Shown here: one piece after another, positions 13,001 to 26,979 of the stretch | Layout: every line of letters begins with the position of its first letter | Numbering within the stretch: the first letter of the stretch is position 1 | Assembly: GCA_034509925.1 (NCBI GenBank) | Contig: CM067533.1 | Span: 7,044,035-7,108,034, forward strand | From: Hirudinaria manillensis | Taxonomy: Eukaryota > Annelida > Clitellata > Hirudinida > Hirudinidae | Reading direction: 5' to 3' | DNA length: 64,000 nucleotides | Notes under the pieces: model-generated | What the model was told of the DNA's origin: nothing | Database searches by the model: none | Seen by the model: the letters and a program-made list of their open reading frames with translations, nothing else | Made by a program: the position numbers and the translations under genes

Positions 13001-15966
13001 CGCGCTCTCCTCCGTCGTAAACCGACCTTGTGAAAGCGATCTCCGAACATCTGCAGCACTAAGAGTCTGTAACCGGGTTTTGATGAAACTGGATTCCCTT
13101 TCAGTTTCAGTTCGGTTAAAGAATGGAGTTTCCCAAGACACCATAGCTCCTCTGCCTAATTTAAGCAGTGCAAAGTTGAATAATTTAATGTTATAAACAG
13201 TTTATATAGGTGGAAAAGTTGTAGATTGTTTTATATAAATAATAAATGGTTAAATGAAATGAAAATAAAAAATTAGTTTTTTATGTTTTAAAAAAATATT
13301 CCTAACCATTTCAATCTCATTGAAAGAGGCATCCAAAGCAGAAAGGCTGTTCAATCCCATTAGGGCTACAACAACAACAACCACCACATTATCATTAGAG
13401 TAAAACATCTTCTATAACCATCTACCACTTATCAGCAGACCTGTGAAAGATTTGATCCTGTTGTGTGATATGTCAAGTGTTGTTATTGTCGTCAGCTGGA
13501 GATTGGACAGTGACGTGTTGTCGAGCTTGTTGTGTGAAAGGTCAAGATGCTTCAGAGATGGAAGTTCTTCAAAAAACTCTATCGTTTCCAGGCTATTGTG
13601 GCTCATGTTCAAGTTTGCCAGTTTTGGTAGTAGGGTCTGTTTGCAGAAACATTAAAGATTAAATTATGTATTAAAATCATAATTCCTTTAAAACACAGAC
13701 AAACGTGGTCGTAAGAAAGTTCATTATTTAATTCCAAATTAACAAAATGAAAGGAAATCCATGGTTAACCACCAATTCTCCTCCAAGTAATAAAATAACA
13801 ACAAACAGCCATAACAACAACAATATTAACAACAATAATAATAATAATAAATAATTAATATTCCACAACTAATTTCTTATGAAAAACTGTTTGTTATCTC
13901 AACATCTTTCGTATGAAAGTCTCACCAAAGACGGATCCAAAGTTTGGATTGTGTTGGACGAAAAGTCTGCAGATTCGAGCGATGACCAGGTAAGTTCTTC
14001 CAGGACGTTTGCTGGAAAAGTGCATCGGTTTTCCCATTGGATACCTGCCAAGAGCACTTCCTGGAAAACAAGCCAGTATCGCTATCATGACTGCCCTAAC
14101 GTTTGGAATTACTGGCTATGTTTGTTGTCTCATTCTGTTAGTTGTTTTTAAAATCATAGGAGATGATGGGGACATCTCAGTTAATTTCTCAGAAATTGTA
14201 AATCACAAATTACACCATCCACAATTTTCATAAATTAACCCAGTTTTCTTATCAACTTGTCATGCCAGACAACAAATCAATTACTTTATGTTGTAGGAAC
14301 ATTGTTCCATGAGAAGCACAGTGTAATATGATGCACAGTGTAATATACAAAAGAAATAGCAACACGATCTCACACTGATGGATGACAATGAATTGGCCAC
14401 CCTCAGCTTTTTTAGGTTCTTCCTCAGATGAGCATTAACGGATATATGCTTGAAGTTGCAATTGTCAAACTGGGAAAGAATATAAAGAAAAATAGGAGGA
14501 ATTAATACTTAATTATTTATTAGTTAATCGGCTTTCCTAATCATCTCAATTCAGACTTGATCCTGACCAAAAGTGATTGAAGAGATTTGAAGTGTTGAAA
14601 ATGGACCGGAAGGACATTCGGTTGAATGTCACTTAACCCAAATTTGTCTTCATTTCCTATAACCTTCAATTGAAAGCAAGACTCCAATGTCTTATTGTTA
14701 ACCCAGTATTAAATCTTACAAGCATCAACAAAACATCATTGAATTCAACATAATTCATTACAAGCTCCAACCTTTAATGTCTTTAATTGGTTAATGAAGT
14801 CCAAGAGATGACCAATGTCTCTCATCGGATCACCTGCAGCTAAAGAAAACGATTTATGCAAATTATCATGGCTCGCAGGATCAAAGGAAATGATACAATT
14901 GTTTATAATAACTATTTTAAAATAAACTACACGTTGGTTCAGGTAGTTCCATCCTTTGACAAATGGCATGAAGCTGCACGACACTCAAACCGAATGCTTT
15001 GTTCTTTCCGATGATTTCATCGCCTGGAAACAAATGGAAACCGTTTGCAGGCACTTATTTGTTAGCCTTTTAGTAACAATTTTTAAGCTTAATTGAAATA
15101 AATATTAGGCTTGATGCCCAAATAAAGCATATTGATTATTTGATAAAGTTTAATAATGCAATATACTAGTCAATTAGAATTATAAACAACTTCAACTATT
15201 GCTAGGAGAAGCCTAGTACAAGCCACAATCCTACAAACTGAAAAATGGAATACATAAATAATATGTTATGACATCACATGCCAAAATATGACCAACCTTT
15301 GTTGTATAAGTGCTCAGCCAAAGATTCAGTTATACCATGAATCTCCTATGATGAAGAATTTGTATTAAAATCATTTTTCATCATCAGATGTTTAAGTTCT
15401 TTTGTGTAACAGAATATATAGAAACTCCATCCAGTAACTTACATAAACATCAAACTTGAGAAATTGTAAAAGATCTTGGGGCATTGTTGGCAAGCTCCTA
15501 AGCAAGCACTGAAGATAAATCTCCAGTTTGTTCTGCCTGTCTTTGACCACTGATTCAGAATTACTCCCAAAAAAGTGCTTTTTTGGCAGTAATTGTTTGG
15601 CCACATCCCTCACGTCTGTGGGTAGCTACAGAAAAATAAAACAAAACCTCAACAAGCTTTAATTATGTCAACAATATTTATTTAATTGCTCACAGTATCA
15701 TTGAGTCTAAGAAACTCGCTGTATCTTCTGTAAACTTTCCATTCGAAGTGCCCAACAGTGACTTTTATAACGTAATCCTAAATAAAGACAAATGATCTTC
15801 AGAGAATTTGATCCAACATGCATTTTATATTAGATATCTGACCCAACTGTAAAAGTCTACAAGACGAAAGCATCAATACCGTATGATCGCCGCTCAATTC
15901 ACTTCCGATTATTTTGACAGTCTTTGCGGGAGAAAATGATAAACTGGATTTATTAAAACAAGCCAT
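10074..15966 (-). CDS. NISCH: Nischarin-like protein (PX domain + leucine-rich repeats), multi-exon
   Basis: Nischarin is a cytosolic/endosomal scaffold that binds integrin alpha-5 and restrains Rac/PAK and LIMK signalling. The start is at 15966-15964; exon 1 is 15880-15966 (29 codons, ending SGDHT), exon 2 is 15694-15777, exon 3 is 15443-15625, exon 4 is 15297-15345, all in phase. Exons 1-4 encode the PX domain: HFEWKVYRRYSEFLRLND, LLPKKHFFGSNSESVVKDR, and EIHGITESLAEHLYNKG. Then comes LSVVQLHAICQRMELPEPT (about 14935-15024) and GDPMRDIGHLLDFINQLKTL (about 14773-14836). Leucine-rich repeats follow at about 14395-14475, 13890-14060 (ADFSSNTIQTLD), 13430-13640 (LKHLDLSHNKLD) and 13300-13360, then a repeat cap at about 13025-13155. 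Low-complexity linker exons lie at about 12200-12545, 11735-11977 and 11510-11578. The last exon, 10074-11250, codes for about 390 residues with stop at 10074, and matches the nischarin C-terminal region only loosely. The predicted protein appears shorter than the human form. Confidence 0.93.
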
Positions 15967-19025
<3,059 letters not shown>

Positions 19026-19857
19026 CGAGCCACACGCCTTCAGAGTCCAGAAGCTATTGCAAGGACACTTATGCTCCTATTTATATTCTAATTTCCATGC
19101 CTCATTGCAATCATGCCAAGCTATTTATTTGTCACAACATCCTATCCGAATCTTGTTTATTTTGATTTACTCAACTCCTAATTTATTTGAATCAGGAACA
19201 AAACCTTTAGCTGTATTTCATTGACAGAACTAATAGCTTCACAGGTCCAACTGTCAAAATAACAACAGTTTAAAATAATCCCCGGATCGCATTCTCTTGG
19301 TGTCATTGCCTAAAACTTGACCGATGCAAGAGAGCAATTTATTGCGACATTCTGCAGTTACAAAGATCATTGCTGGTGGTCAATAGAAATCAAACTAGAC
19401 TCGAAAAAGACAACAACACATCTGAAAGCGACAGCTACCTTCAAAAACTGACAAGTTATGTTGCAAAGTAAAACACCAAATAAGGGGCCTGAACACATTC
19501 CTTCAGGATTCCTGTACTGACATTCAAAATCCTCAGCTATTATAATTTGTTGGTCATCTGTAAGAGTATCCTTAAGAGTTGCTTCACAAATTCAAAATAC
19601 ACACAAAAGTTATGAAATGAGGATTGGTCGTAGCAACAGAGATCTAATATCAAGCTCAACTCCTCAAAACATCCCAGGCCAATGGATCCTACCAAGCTTA
19701 AGTTTAAGATTAACTCTCGATGAAAGCTGGTAGGTTACAAGAACAAAAATTATCGACTGAATAATCTCGAATAATCCTCAAAACTATGCTTCTTAAAAGG
19801 GTAATCAAAGGAATTCAAGATGTTTAGAAAGAAAGTCATTTTCGAGACGACGGCGTC
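19026..19857. other. Convergent 3' intergenic region (GSR / PDHB)
   Basis: About 830 bases between two converging stop codons. I see no further coding sequence, RNA gene or repeat here. Presumably it holds the two 3' UTRs. Confidence 0.6.
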
Positions 19858-22328
19858 TCAAGCCCTGGCGACTCCTGTAGCATTTTTCTTGAGCAGTTTC
19901 CTGATGGAGTTTGTGATGTTGGACACCTGAGGGCAGGCTATGGTCTCCAAGGGTTGGGCGTACGGCATCGGAACGTCTGCGCCAGAAATGCGAACCAGCG
20001 GACCGTCGAGGTAGTTGAATGCAGGACCTAAATCAATGATGATGATGAAAGTGGAGTATAAAGAAATTATCAGTAGAAACACAATATTGTTGATACACGA
20101 TACACATTATTGACGCACAATAATGAAATTTAAAAAATCAAGTAATGAGTAAAAATTAACTTTTGACTCTTACCCTCTACAATTCTGGCGGCAATCTCCG
20201 AGCCAACTCCAAACTGCAACCATCCTCCTTCGACGGTGACTATGTGATGGGTTTTCATCACGGACTCGTTGATTGTTTTCTCATCCAATGGCCTGATTGA
20301 TCTCAGGTTGATGACCTCACAATCGATTCCTTCCTCCTCCAACTCCCTGGCAGCATCGAGGCAGAAACCCACGGTCCTGGAGTGAGACACGAGTGTGACG
20401 TGCTTGCCTGGGTATTTGCAAATATTTCTAATTTATAAATTCAAGGTGCAGTAGATTAATTCATCTTTTAAATTCAAATCAATACACAAATTGAAAACTT
20501 AAGATCATTAAATAAATGTTAAAATAAATTCATAAACATTTAAATTTGTATCTAAAACAGATGAAGCTTTTCATGTAAAAAGCAATAACTTCACAGAAAT
20601 AAAAACAAATTCTCTTGATAACAAGTATAAGTAAACAAATAAACAAATAAGTACCTGGCCTCTCAATTTTTGCTTTCCCGAAAGGAATGAGGAAATCAGT
20701 TGACAGTGCCTCGTCAGACACTTCGAACGAAGTTCCGTACATCAATTCATTCTCCAGTACAATCACTGGCAAGTACAAGTCATCAATTAGAGACAAATTA
20801 TCAAAGTTATCGTCGTTAGGGATTATCAAATCCATGCTAACAACTTGATCTTGATCTCTCAACCATTTAAATTAAAAAATATCAGGTAAGCAACTCACCC
20901 GGATCATTGTCTCTGATGGCCATCTTGAGGAGACCTCTGGCATCTTCGGATGAATAGGGCGAAACCACCTTAAGACCGGGGCACTGTCCGTACCAGGCTG
21001 CAAAGCACTGGGAATGCTGGGCTGCCACACCTGCAGCAGAACCATTTGGACCCCTGAATACCATTGGAACATTCACCTGTAACGATTGTCACGCCTCAGT
21101 GAACGACAATGATGAGAGGATGAAAACAATAATGTTAATGAGCAGGCTATTCGTTATTATTTTAGTAAATTCATCATTAACTATGAATTAATCATTGCCA
21201 ATAACTTTTTTTATGTAATTATTTAGCAGATGAAGGTTAACTCTGACTTACCTTTCCTGCAGACATGTAATAAGTCTTTGCAGCAGAATTTAAAATCTGT
21301 ATGGACCAAGAAAAGTGCATTTGTTAATATATGATCAAATTAATTTCCTATTCCTTAAATACCTAATTAAAACCATTCATAATTACATCCATAAACAACC
21401 AGGTCAACAAATTAGACAAAAAAGATTGGTCAAGAAAAAATGAAGCAATAAAAAAAACCCCACTTATAATAACTCATGTCATGTCATGGGCAATAAAACT
21501 CCTAATTTCAGCTAATTATTATTAACTAAAACTATTTATCAAAACTAATTACCAATCAAGTCTGACTCACCTGATCAATGGCTTGCATGGCAAAGTTGAA
21601 CGTCATGAACTCGCAGATTGGCCTCAATCCTGCCTAATAATTAATTATTATTATTAATTAATTCAAATAAATAATTCAAGAACTCCCCAAAATTTTGGAA
21701 TCCAACCAAAAGACAAATGTTTAATTTTTCAATTCATGGAACTCCACCTACCATGGCTGCACCAACTGCAATTCCAGCAAAACCCATCTGTTAATAAATT
21801 ATGCATTCATTAGATTAGCCTAAATAGGTCAATTAAAATATTACAGTTGCCGTTTAGCACGAGTGTTGTTACAAGGTGACCTCATTTAAGCCAATGACAT
21901 TCTCACAAAAATTAAATCATCATCATCACATCCCATGTCATAAAATATGGAAACTAACTTCAGTGATGGGTGTGTCCTTGATTCTTTTGTCTCCATATTT
22001 CTTCCACAAACCCTTGCTGACCTGACATTGAAAAGCAAAGCATTGAACATGAACCAAAAAACTGTGTCACTAAAGTAAGCGCTACTGCTTGAACCACCTT
22101 ATAGGGTCCATCGTACTGAGCCACCTCTTCTCCTAGCAAGAAAACCTTTTCATCTCTTTGGATTTCCTCGTCCATGGCACTGTTCAGCGCATCTCGAACG
22201 GTCAACTGCAACAAATGCTCAAAATAAGACCCCAGTCTCATCATAAAACTTCTCTAAGCACTTACCATTTTGCCAGACAACACCTTGGAAGTGCTGATTG
22301 ACCGACAACCCATCCATGATGGATAACA
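19858..22328 (-). CDS. PDHB: Pyruvate dehydrogenase E1 component subunit beta, mitochondrial, multi-exon (first exon unresolved)
   Basis: Beta subunit of the E1 enzyme of the mitochondrial pyruvate dehydrogenase complex, which decarboxylates pyruvate using thiamine diphosphate held between alpha and beta. In gene order the exons read [13 protein letters not shown] (an Arg/Ser-rich transit-peptide end, exon starting at 22328 after a pyrimidine-rich acceptor), [30 protein letters not shown], an exon giving DTPITE-like sequence, [49 protein letters not shown] (about 20900-21076), [12 protein letters not shown] (20655-20780), [40 protein letters not shown] (20174-20400), and the C-terminal exon 19858-20027 ([11 protein letters not shown]; stop at 19858). 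These are the hallmark blocks of the family and length agrees. The start codon lies in an upstream exon, right of 22328, that I could not identify. Confidence 0.95.
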
Positions 22329-23430
22329 CTGGAAGAAGAATAAACTTCAGCCATACCTAAATGCATTTTGATGGGCATTCTTAAGAGAAACAATATGCCA
22401 GTGGTAGCATAGCAACCATGACACAAATCTCATTAAAATGGATTGAATGAGTTCTTTTCAATGCAAACAATGGACTTTCAGAAGACAGGTTTGGAAGTAT
22501 TTAATGAGAAATTGTCTTTCTACATATCATATTACAACGTCTCATAAACCAAAATCGTTAGTTTGCAGCATGATATTATACAAATGTTAGCGGATTTTTT
22601 GAAAACTAGCAAATGTTCCCTCGCAATTAAAAAACCAATAAACAAGATTTACAACTAAACCGAACGTTAACGCAAAGGTACGAAAAATGTTTTTGTGAAA
22701 TGAATAACACGACGTACAAATTTCGTGAATTTCACCAATTTTGCAGCTGCCATATTCGTTCCGACCTTGACACCGAACTAGCGAACGAAACTGTAAGCAA
22801 ACGAAACACTTATAAAAATATATTCACTTATGAAATATATCGGTTAGTTATTTTTAACATTAAAAATTTAGTCGTCGCACATTTTGATTTTATAAGGTTA
22901 GACATTTTATTTAATTTTTACTCTATTTGTTAAGGTGCTTGTAATCTTTTTAATTCACCTTTGGGAAATTTTTTTTATTAACTTGGAAAATCTTTATCAT
23001 TTAACAGATATTGTGAAATTAAAACACAAAACAATATTGCCACCTGCGCGTTATCAGCTATATCATACATAAAATTACATCGCAAATTAAATTTACCAAA
23101 ACGTAATACGAATCGTATCTAAAGTTTTGTTTAAAAAAATCATACCTAAATCTCTTTACTTCGGTGCCTTTCATATTTGACGTTCATTACGCCAACACTC
23201 ATTACCTTAATAACTTGAGAAGTGTTAGGTCATCCTCATTTTTATAATTAGAACGAAAATATTTAATCCAATTAAGATACATCCTTAGTGGACGACTGTC
23301 GTGGAAAATAATAAATAACTATCTTAAAACAATGTTTTGATTCAATGGCCAAGCAATAATTTTTGTATCGGGACATTCACTGTAAAATTCAGTTTTAAAT
23401 TCACAGCAAGAATATTACTAACTAGTAATG
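22329..23430. other. Intergenic region upstream of PDHB
   Basis: Probably contains the non-identified first PDHB exon and promoter (about 22380-22620). Open frames such as 22700-22933 on the plus strand show no recognisable protein and look like chance. Confidence 0.4.
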
Positions 23431-23524
23431 TAGAACAACTCATTGATCTTTGCACCACTTATGGTGCCTCAGGTGTCACTCGTCGCCCTGAGAGTCTCAG
23501 GCTGTTACATTTACATTGCAGATT

Positions 23525-23885
23525 GCACAACATGAGTTACGTCGGTTCCGGAGATCTGATGGACATTATGGTTAATTATTACATTTAATTACAAATTTGC
23601 TATAAATGGAGTTCAATTCATTAGATTCACTTATGCCTAGCTAAGTTGCACAGATATAATTGTAACAAGACTCTCAATAATAATAATTCTCAAATCATTT
23701 TTATGATAAACAATTGAGGTTTTTTTATCAAATAATTTGAGTATAATTTTTGTTAGAATTATGGAGATCTTACAGCGACATCATACGGCCAAGTGGAACA
23801 TTACTGTGGCGAGACAAATTTATTGAATGAGAAAATCTACAGCGAAAGAATTTACCTGAGATCGAGAGGATGTGACCAATTTCAG
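23525..23885 (+). pseudogene. Possible CUB-domain-like gene fragment (two exons)
   Basis: Two candidate exons joined by canonical-looking sites give a CUB-like segment. The first (about 23526-23570, ending at an ATG/GTTAAT donor) reads MSYVGSGDLMDIM. The second (about 23762-23883, between TTGTTAG and a CA/GTGAGT donor) reads YGDLTATSYGQVEHYCGE and then ERIYLRSRGCDQF. The pattern of a hydrophobic strand, a YCG motif and then a strand pair resembles the second half of a CUB domain. I find no start, signal peptide or further exons, so it may be a fragment, a decayed gene or chance. Confidence 0.3.
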
Positions 23886-24263
23886 TGAGTTTATTAGATT
23901 TATTAATATATCAATTTAATAGTAATAAATTTTTTTATGCAGTGAAATTTTAATTGGTTGAAATCGTATAGATCGAAATAGGTTAAACGTTTGCTAAATT
24001 GTTTTAGGTGTGAGAGGATTATATATTTTAAGGGATAGGTTACGTGCCATATCAAAACCGTGTAAAAACTCCCAGCAGCTAATGAACAACTATGTATCAT
24101 ACCAATAAATAGTTTATATTTAACAATTTATATAAACAATATACATCAACAAAATTATGGCTAAAAAACATGTGTCCCACTCCTACGACAGGCAGTGAAA
24201 CTTTACTAAGCAGAGCTGAAGCTTTGGCCTCTAATTGCTGGTTGAATTATGACCATTGAACTG

Positions 24264-25325
24264 CTATTTCTCATAAAATGTTAACTTGTTCTTATCCTTC
24301 TCCAATGATTTTTGAATGATAGGCCCAGTGCCACCTTCTTTGTCTAAGCAAAGTGAAAAAATACCTGAGTCATCTTCTTCGGCCGAAATTCCGTTCGAAC
24401 ATCTGTCTGGGCAAGGGGAACTTCCAGAAGAAGTCTGATTCATATTATCTATTCTCTCATCAAGTTCACTCTGTGGTGCAACCTCGTTGAAAAGCGATTG
24501 CGTCTTGATTTTCAACCACGGATGATTAAGAGCTTCTTCAGCAGTCATGCGACGTTTTGGATCTTTCACGATTAGTTTCTTTACAAAGTCGATGGCTTCG
24601 AGCGATGAAGATTTAAACAACTCTTTTGGAAAGACCAGTTCTGCTCGATCGATTTTCTCCATAACAATCTCAATATCTCTATCATCAAAAGGTAGGTGTC
24701 TTGATAACAGAAAGTAGACGGTAACCCCGAGATTCCACATATCAGAGGCTACTGTAGGACATTGACAAGTCAATATCTCTGGGGCTATGTCACAGAGTGT
24801 CCCGATCAGCTCCGCATAAGTATTCTTATCGTTCAAGTCTCTCATGCAACCTAGATCGCATATCTTTGGCCTACCATGAGGCATAGGTCCGGTCAAAAGA
24901 ATATTTTCCGGCTTAATGTCAAAATGTCCTACGTTTTTGCTATGCAGGAAGACAAGACCCTCGAGAACTCCTCTAATAATTTGAACAGTGTACGATTCAT
25001 TCCATTCCTTTGCTCCTATAAAATATTCGAACAGGTCGCCAGTCTCCATGAATTCAGTGACGAGAACGAACTCTTCTAAAGTGTCGTAGGCTTCCACCAA
25101 GTGAACGAAATTCGGATTCGAGTTCGTGAGATTGTGCATTTTGATTTCCTGCTCCACGCTACTCAGCTTTTCTGTTTCTTGGTTGAAAAACTTTGCTGCA
25201 TATTCAATGCCGTTCTGACGATGCCGACAGAGCTTAACGAAACCGCAACTGCCCGATCCAATAATTTTGGATACTTTGTACGCATCCGTGAAGGAAGCTC
25301 TTTGCAAAACTACTACTGAATCCAT
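24264..25325 (-). CDS. CAMK-group Ser/Thr protein kinase, intronless, single kinase domain (truncated tandem copy)
   Basis: A 353-residue protein kinase in one exon, starting MDSVVVLQR at 25325. The kinase domain spans about residues 16-275: glycine loop IIGSGSCGFVKL (21-32), ATP lysine K45 (EYAAKFF), alpha-C glutamate near E60, catalytic loop HFDIKPENIL (D136, K138, N141), and metal-binding D157 in a DLG in place of DFG. Everything needed for catalysis is present, although HRD reads HFD. The overall pattern (ending AEEALNHPWLK) is closest to the DAPK/DRAK-type CAMK branch. The last residues (LTFYEK) come from a two-base deletion, compared with the neighbouring longer gene, that shifts frame before the linker reaches the second domain. 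The activation segment reads GTLCDIAPE where the long copy has GTLFYIAPE. Lack of introns is in contrast to all neighbours and suggests origin from a retrocopy. Confidence 0.88.
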   Translation of the reverse strand: MDSVVVLQRASFTDAYKVSKIIGSGSCGFVKLCRHRQNGIEYAAKFFNQETEKLSSVEQEIKMHNLTNSNPNFVHLVEAYDTLEEFVLVTEFMETGDLFEYFIGAKEWNESYTVQIIRGVLEGLVFLHSKNVGHFDIKPENILLTGPMPHGRPKICDLGCMRDLNDKNTYAELIGTLCDIAPEILTCQCPTVASDMWNLGVTVYFLLSRHLPFDDRDIEIVMEKIDRAELVFPKELFKSSSLEAIDFVKKLIVKDPKRRMTAEEALNHPWLKIKTQSLFNEVAPQSELDERIDNMNQTSSGSSPCPDRCSNGISAEEDDSGIFSLCLDKEGGTGPIIQKSLEKDKNKLTFYEK

Positions 25326-25668
25326 GAATGCTGATTAATTGATAATTGAATGCTGATTGACAATTGGATTAATTCTGATACTGCTATCTCTGCTTTTGAT
25401 TGATATCACCCAGTAGAGTCGACTACCACATCGACGCAGAAAAAGATTATCAATCTTTTATTAAATTATTTTCTAATTCGTTAGTTTTTTAATCACTTTT
25501 TATCTGTTTAAAAAATCAATTTTATTTTTTTTTGTCAACATCTTATATTTTTTAACATATGGTTTAACAACATTTCTAATTTATGGTAATCGAAGGGTTT
25601 ATTGCGAAAGGGTCAAATTTAAGTCCAAAGATCGAATATTTATAAATCTTAACCAAAGTTGATTAATT

Positions 25669-25831
<163 letters not shown>

Positions 25832-25993
25832 ACGATCATATTATAGAATTTGTATAAGAATTTGAGCAGAGAATTTCGGTCTTTCTAAAGTGATGATTCT
25901 ATTATGATGATTCTATTACATAAAAATAAGTGGGAAGATGTTGCGATATTATTGCTTAAATAAAGCAAGAAATAAATCATTGTTAGATATAAA

Positions 25994-26510
25994 TCAGATA
26001 TAAGTGTGAGAGGGTTACACTGACAATACATCGCTTAGTTATGTCACTAAATATTTGACAACCTGTGGCAACTATGGAACACTTAACCTAGTTAGGTTGT
26101 CAGATAACGAGCAGTCTTACACACTCCTAATTGCAATTACGACATCATAACATGCCATTTTAAAAAAAAATAATTACTCAGGGGCTCATGTTCGAGCAAA
26201 CTGAGTGGAAACCAGTACTTCAGGTCCAAGGAAACGATTTCCATGAAACCTACCATGGTTCCACGTTCATTCCAGTCGGAAATTGTTATCCTTAGACCCA
26301 GCTCCAACCAAAGAAGTTACTGGTTAATTAGCTGATAAATAATTTATTCTTATTTTAGTTACACATCTCCGGAAATTTTTATTTAAAAAAAAATGTTAGT
26401 CAATAATGTTTATAGAAATAAATTTTATTATAAAATTAAAGATGATCTTGGTAAGCAAAAATTACTTGTATTCATATTTTACTATTTTCTTGTTTCATAA
26501 CGTTGGTCCA
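25994..26510. other. Spacer between the duplicated kinase genes, left part
   Basis: No recognisable coding sequence or repeat. It lies upstream of the short kinase gene and beyond the duplicated block. Confidence 0.4.
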
Positions 26511-26514
26511 CCTT

Positions 26515-26775
26515 TAACCGCTCAACCAGCTCAAGGATTTGCTTGAAGCCAACGTTGAAGACATTCAAATGCGAAGAGACGGTTTTCAAAATGGCCAACA
26601 ACTACTTGCCTTCATTTGAAACCTCGGGATCCTGTTTCGTGGCCAACAACGCAAAGGCACCACTTCGGCAAATCGAGAAGGCATTCTTGACCTCTCTCTA
26701 TCTTCCCAGAGGGTCGAGTTGCTGCAATTTCGTAACCAATTTCGAGTTTTATCATATTTATTATGAAGAAGATTA
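26515..26775 (-). pseudogene. Possible decayed gene fragment, helical-repeat-like
   Basis: On the minus strand two adjacent pieces read KLVTKLQQLDPLGR, then after an in-frame stop VKNAFSICRSGAFALLATKQ, then after another stop LLAILKTVSSHLNVFNVGFK and QILELVERLK. The spacing of Leu/Ala/Val resembles a helical (armadillo-type) repeat protein. The GC content is above the surroundings, as in coding DNA here, but the stops leave no intact frame. An AG/GCAAGT site at one break could be a GC-type splice donor, so a spliced gene is not fully excluded. Confidence 0.3.
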
Positions 26776-26903
26776 AATTTCGTCTCGCAATGTTCGCCAA
26801 TTCATTTGTTTAAAAGGAAAAATAAAGTATCAAGAAATAAAAAATCATATGATTATCGTTATCGTTGCATTGTGTCAAAAACCATCATGTTATTTTAAAA
26901 TAG

Positions 26904-26914
26904 CTTTATTGCTT
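26904..26914 (-). terminator. Poly(A) signal of the kinase-pseudokinase gene
   Basis: AATAAA on the minus strand (plus strand AGCTTTATTGC) about 70 bases past the stop codon at 26980. It is the first canonical signal downstream apart from weaker AT-rich variants. Confidence 0.55.
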
Positions 26915-26979
26915 AAAACAGTAAGTTGTTACTTAAAAAATGCTGTAAAATAATAAATATTCATTTGCTTCGAGTCTTC

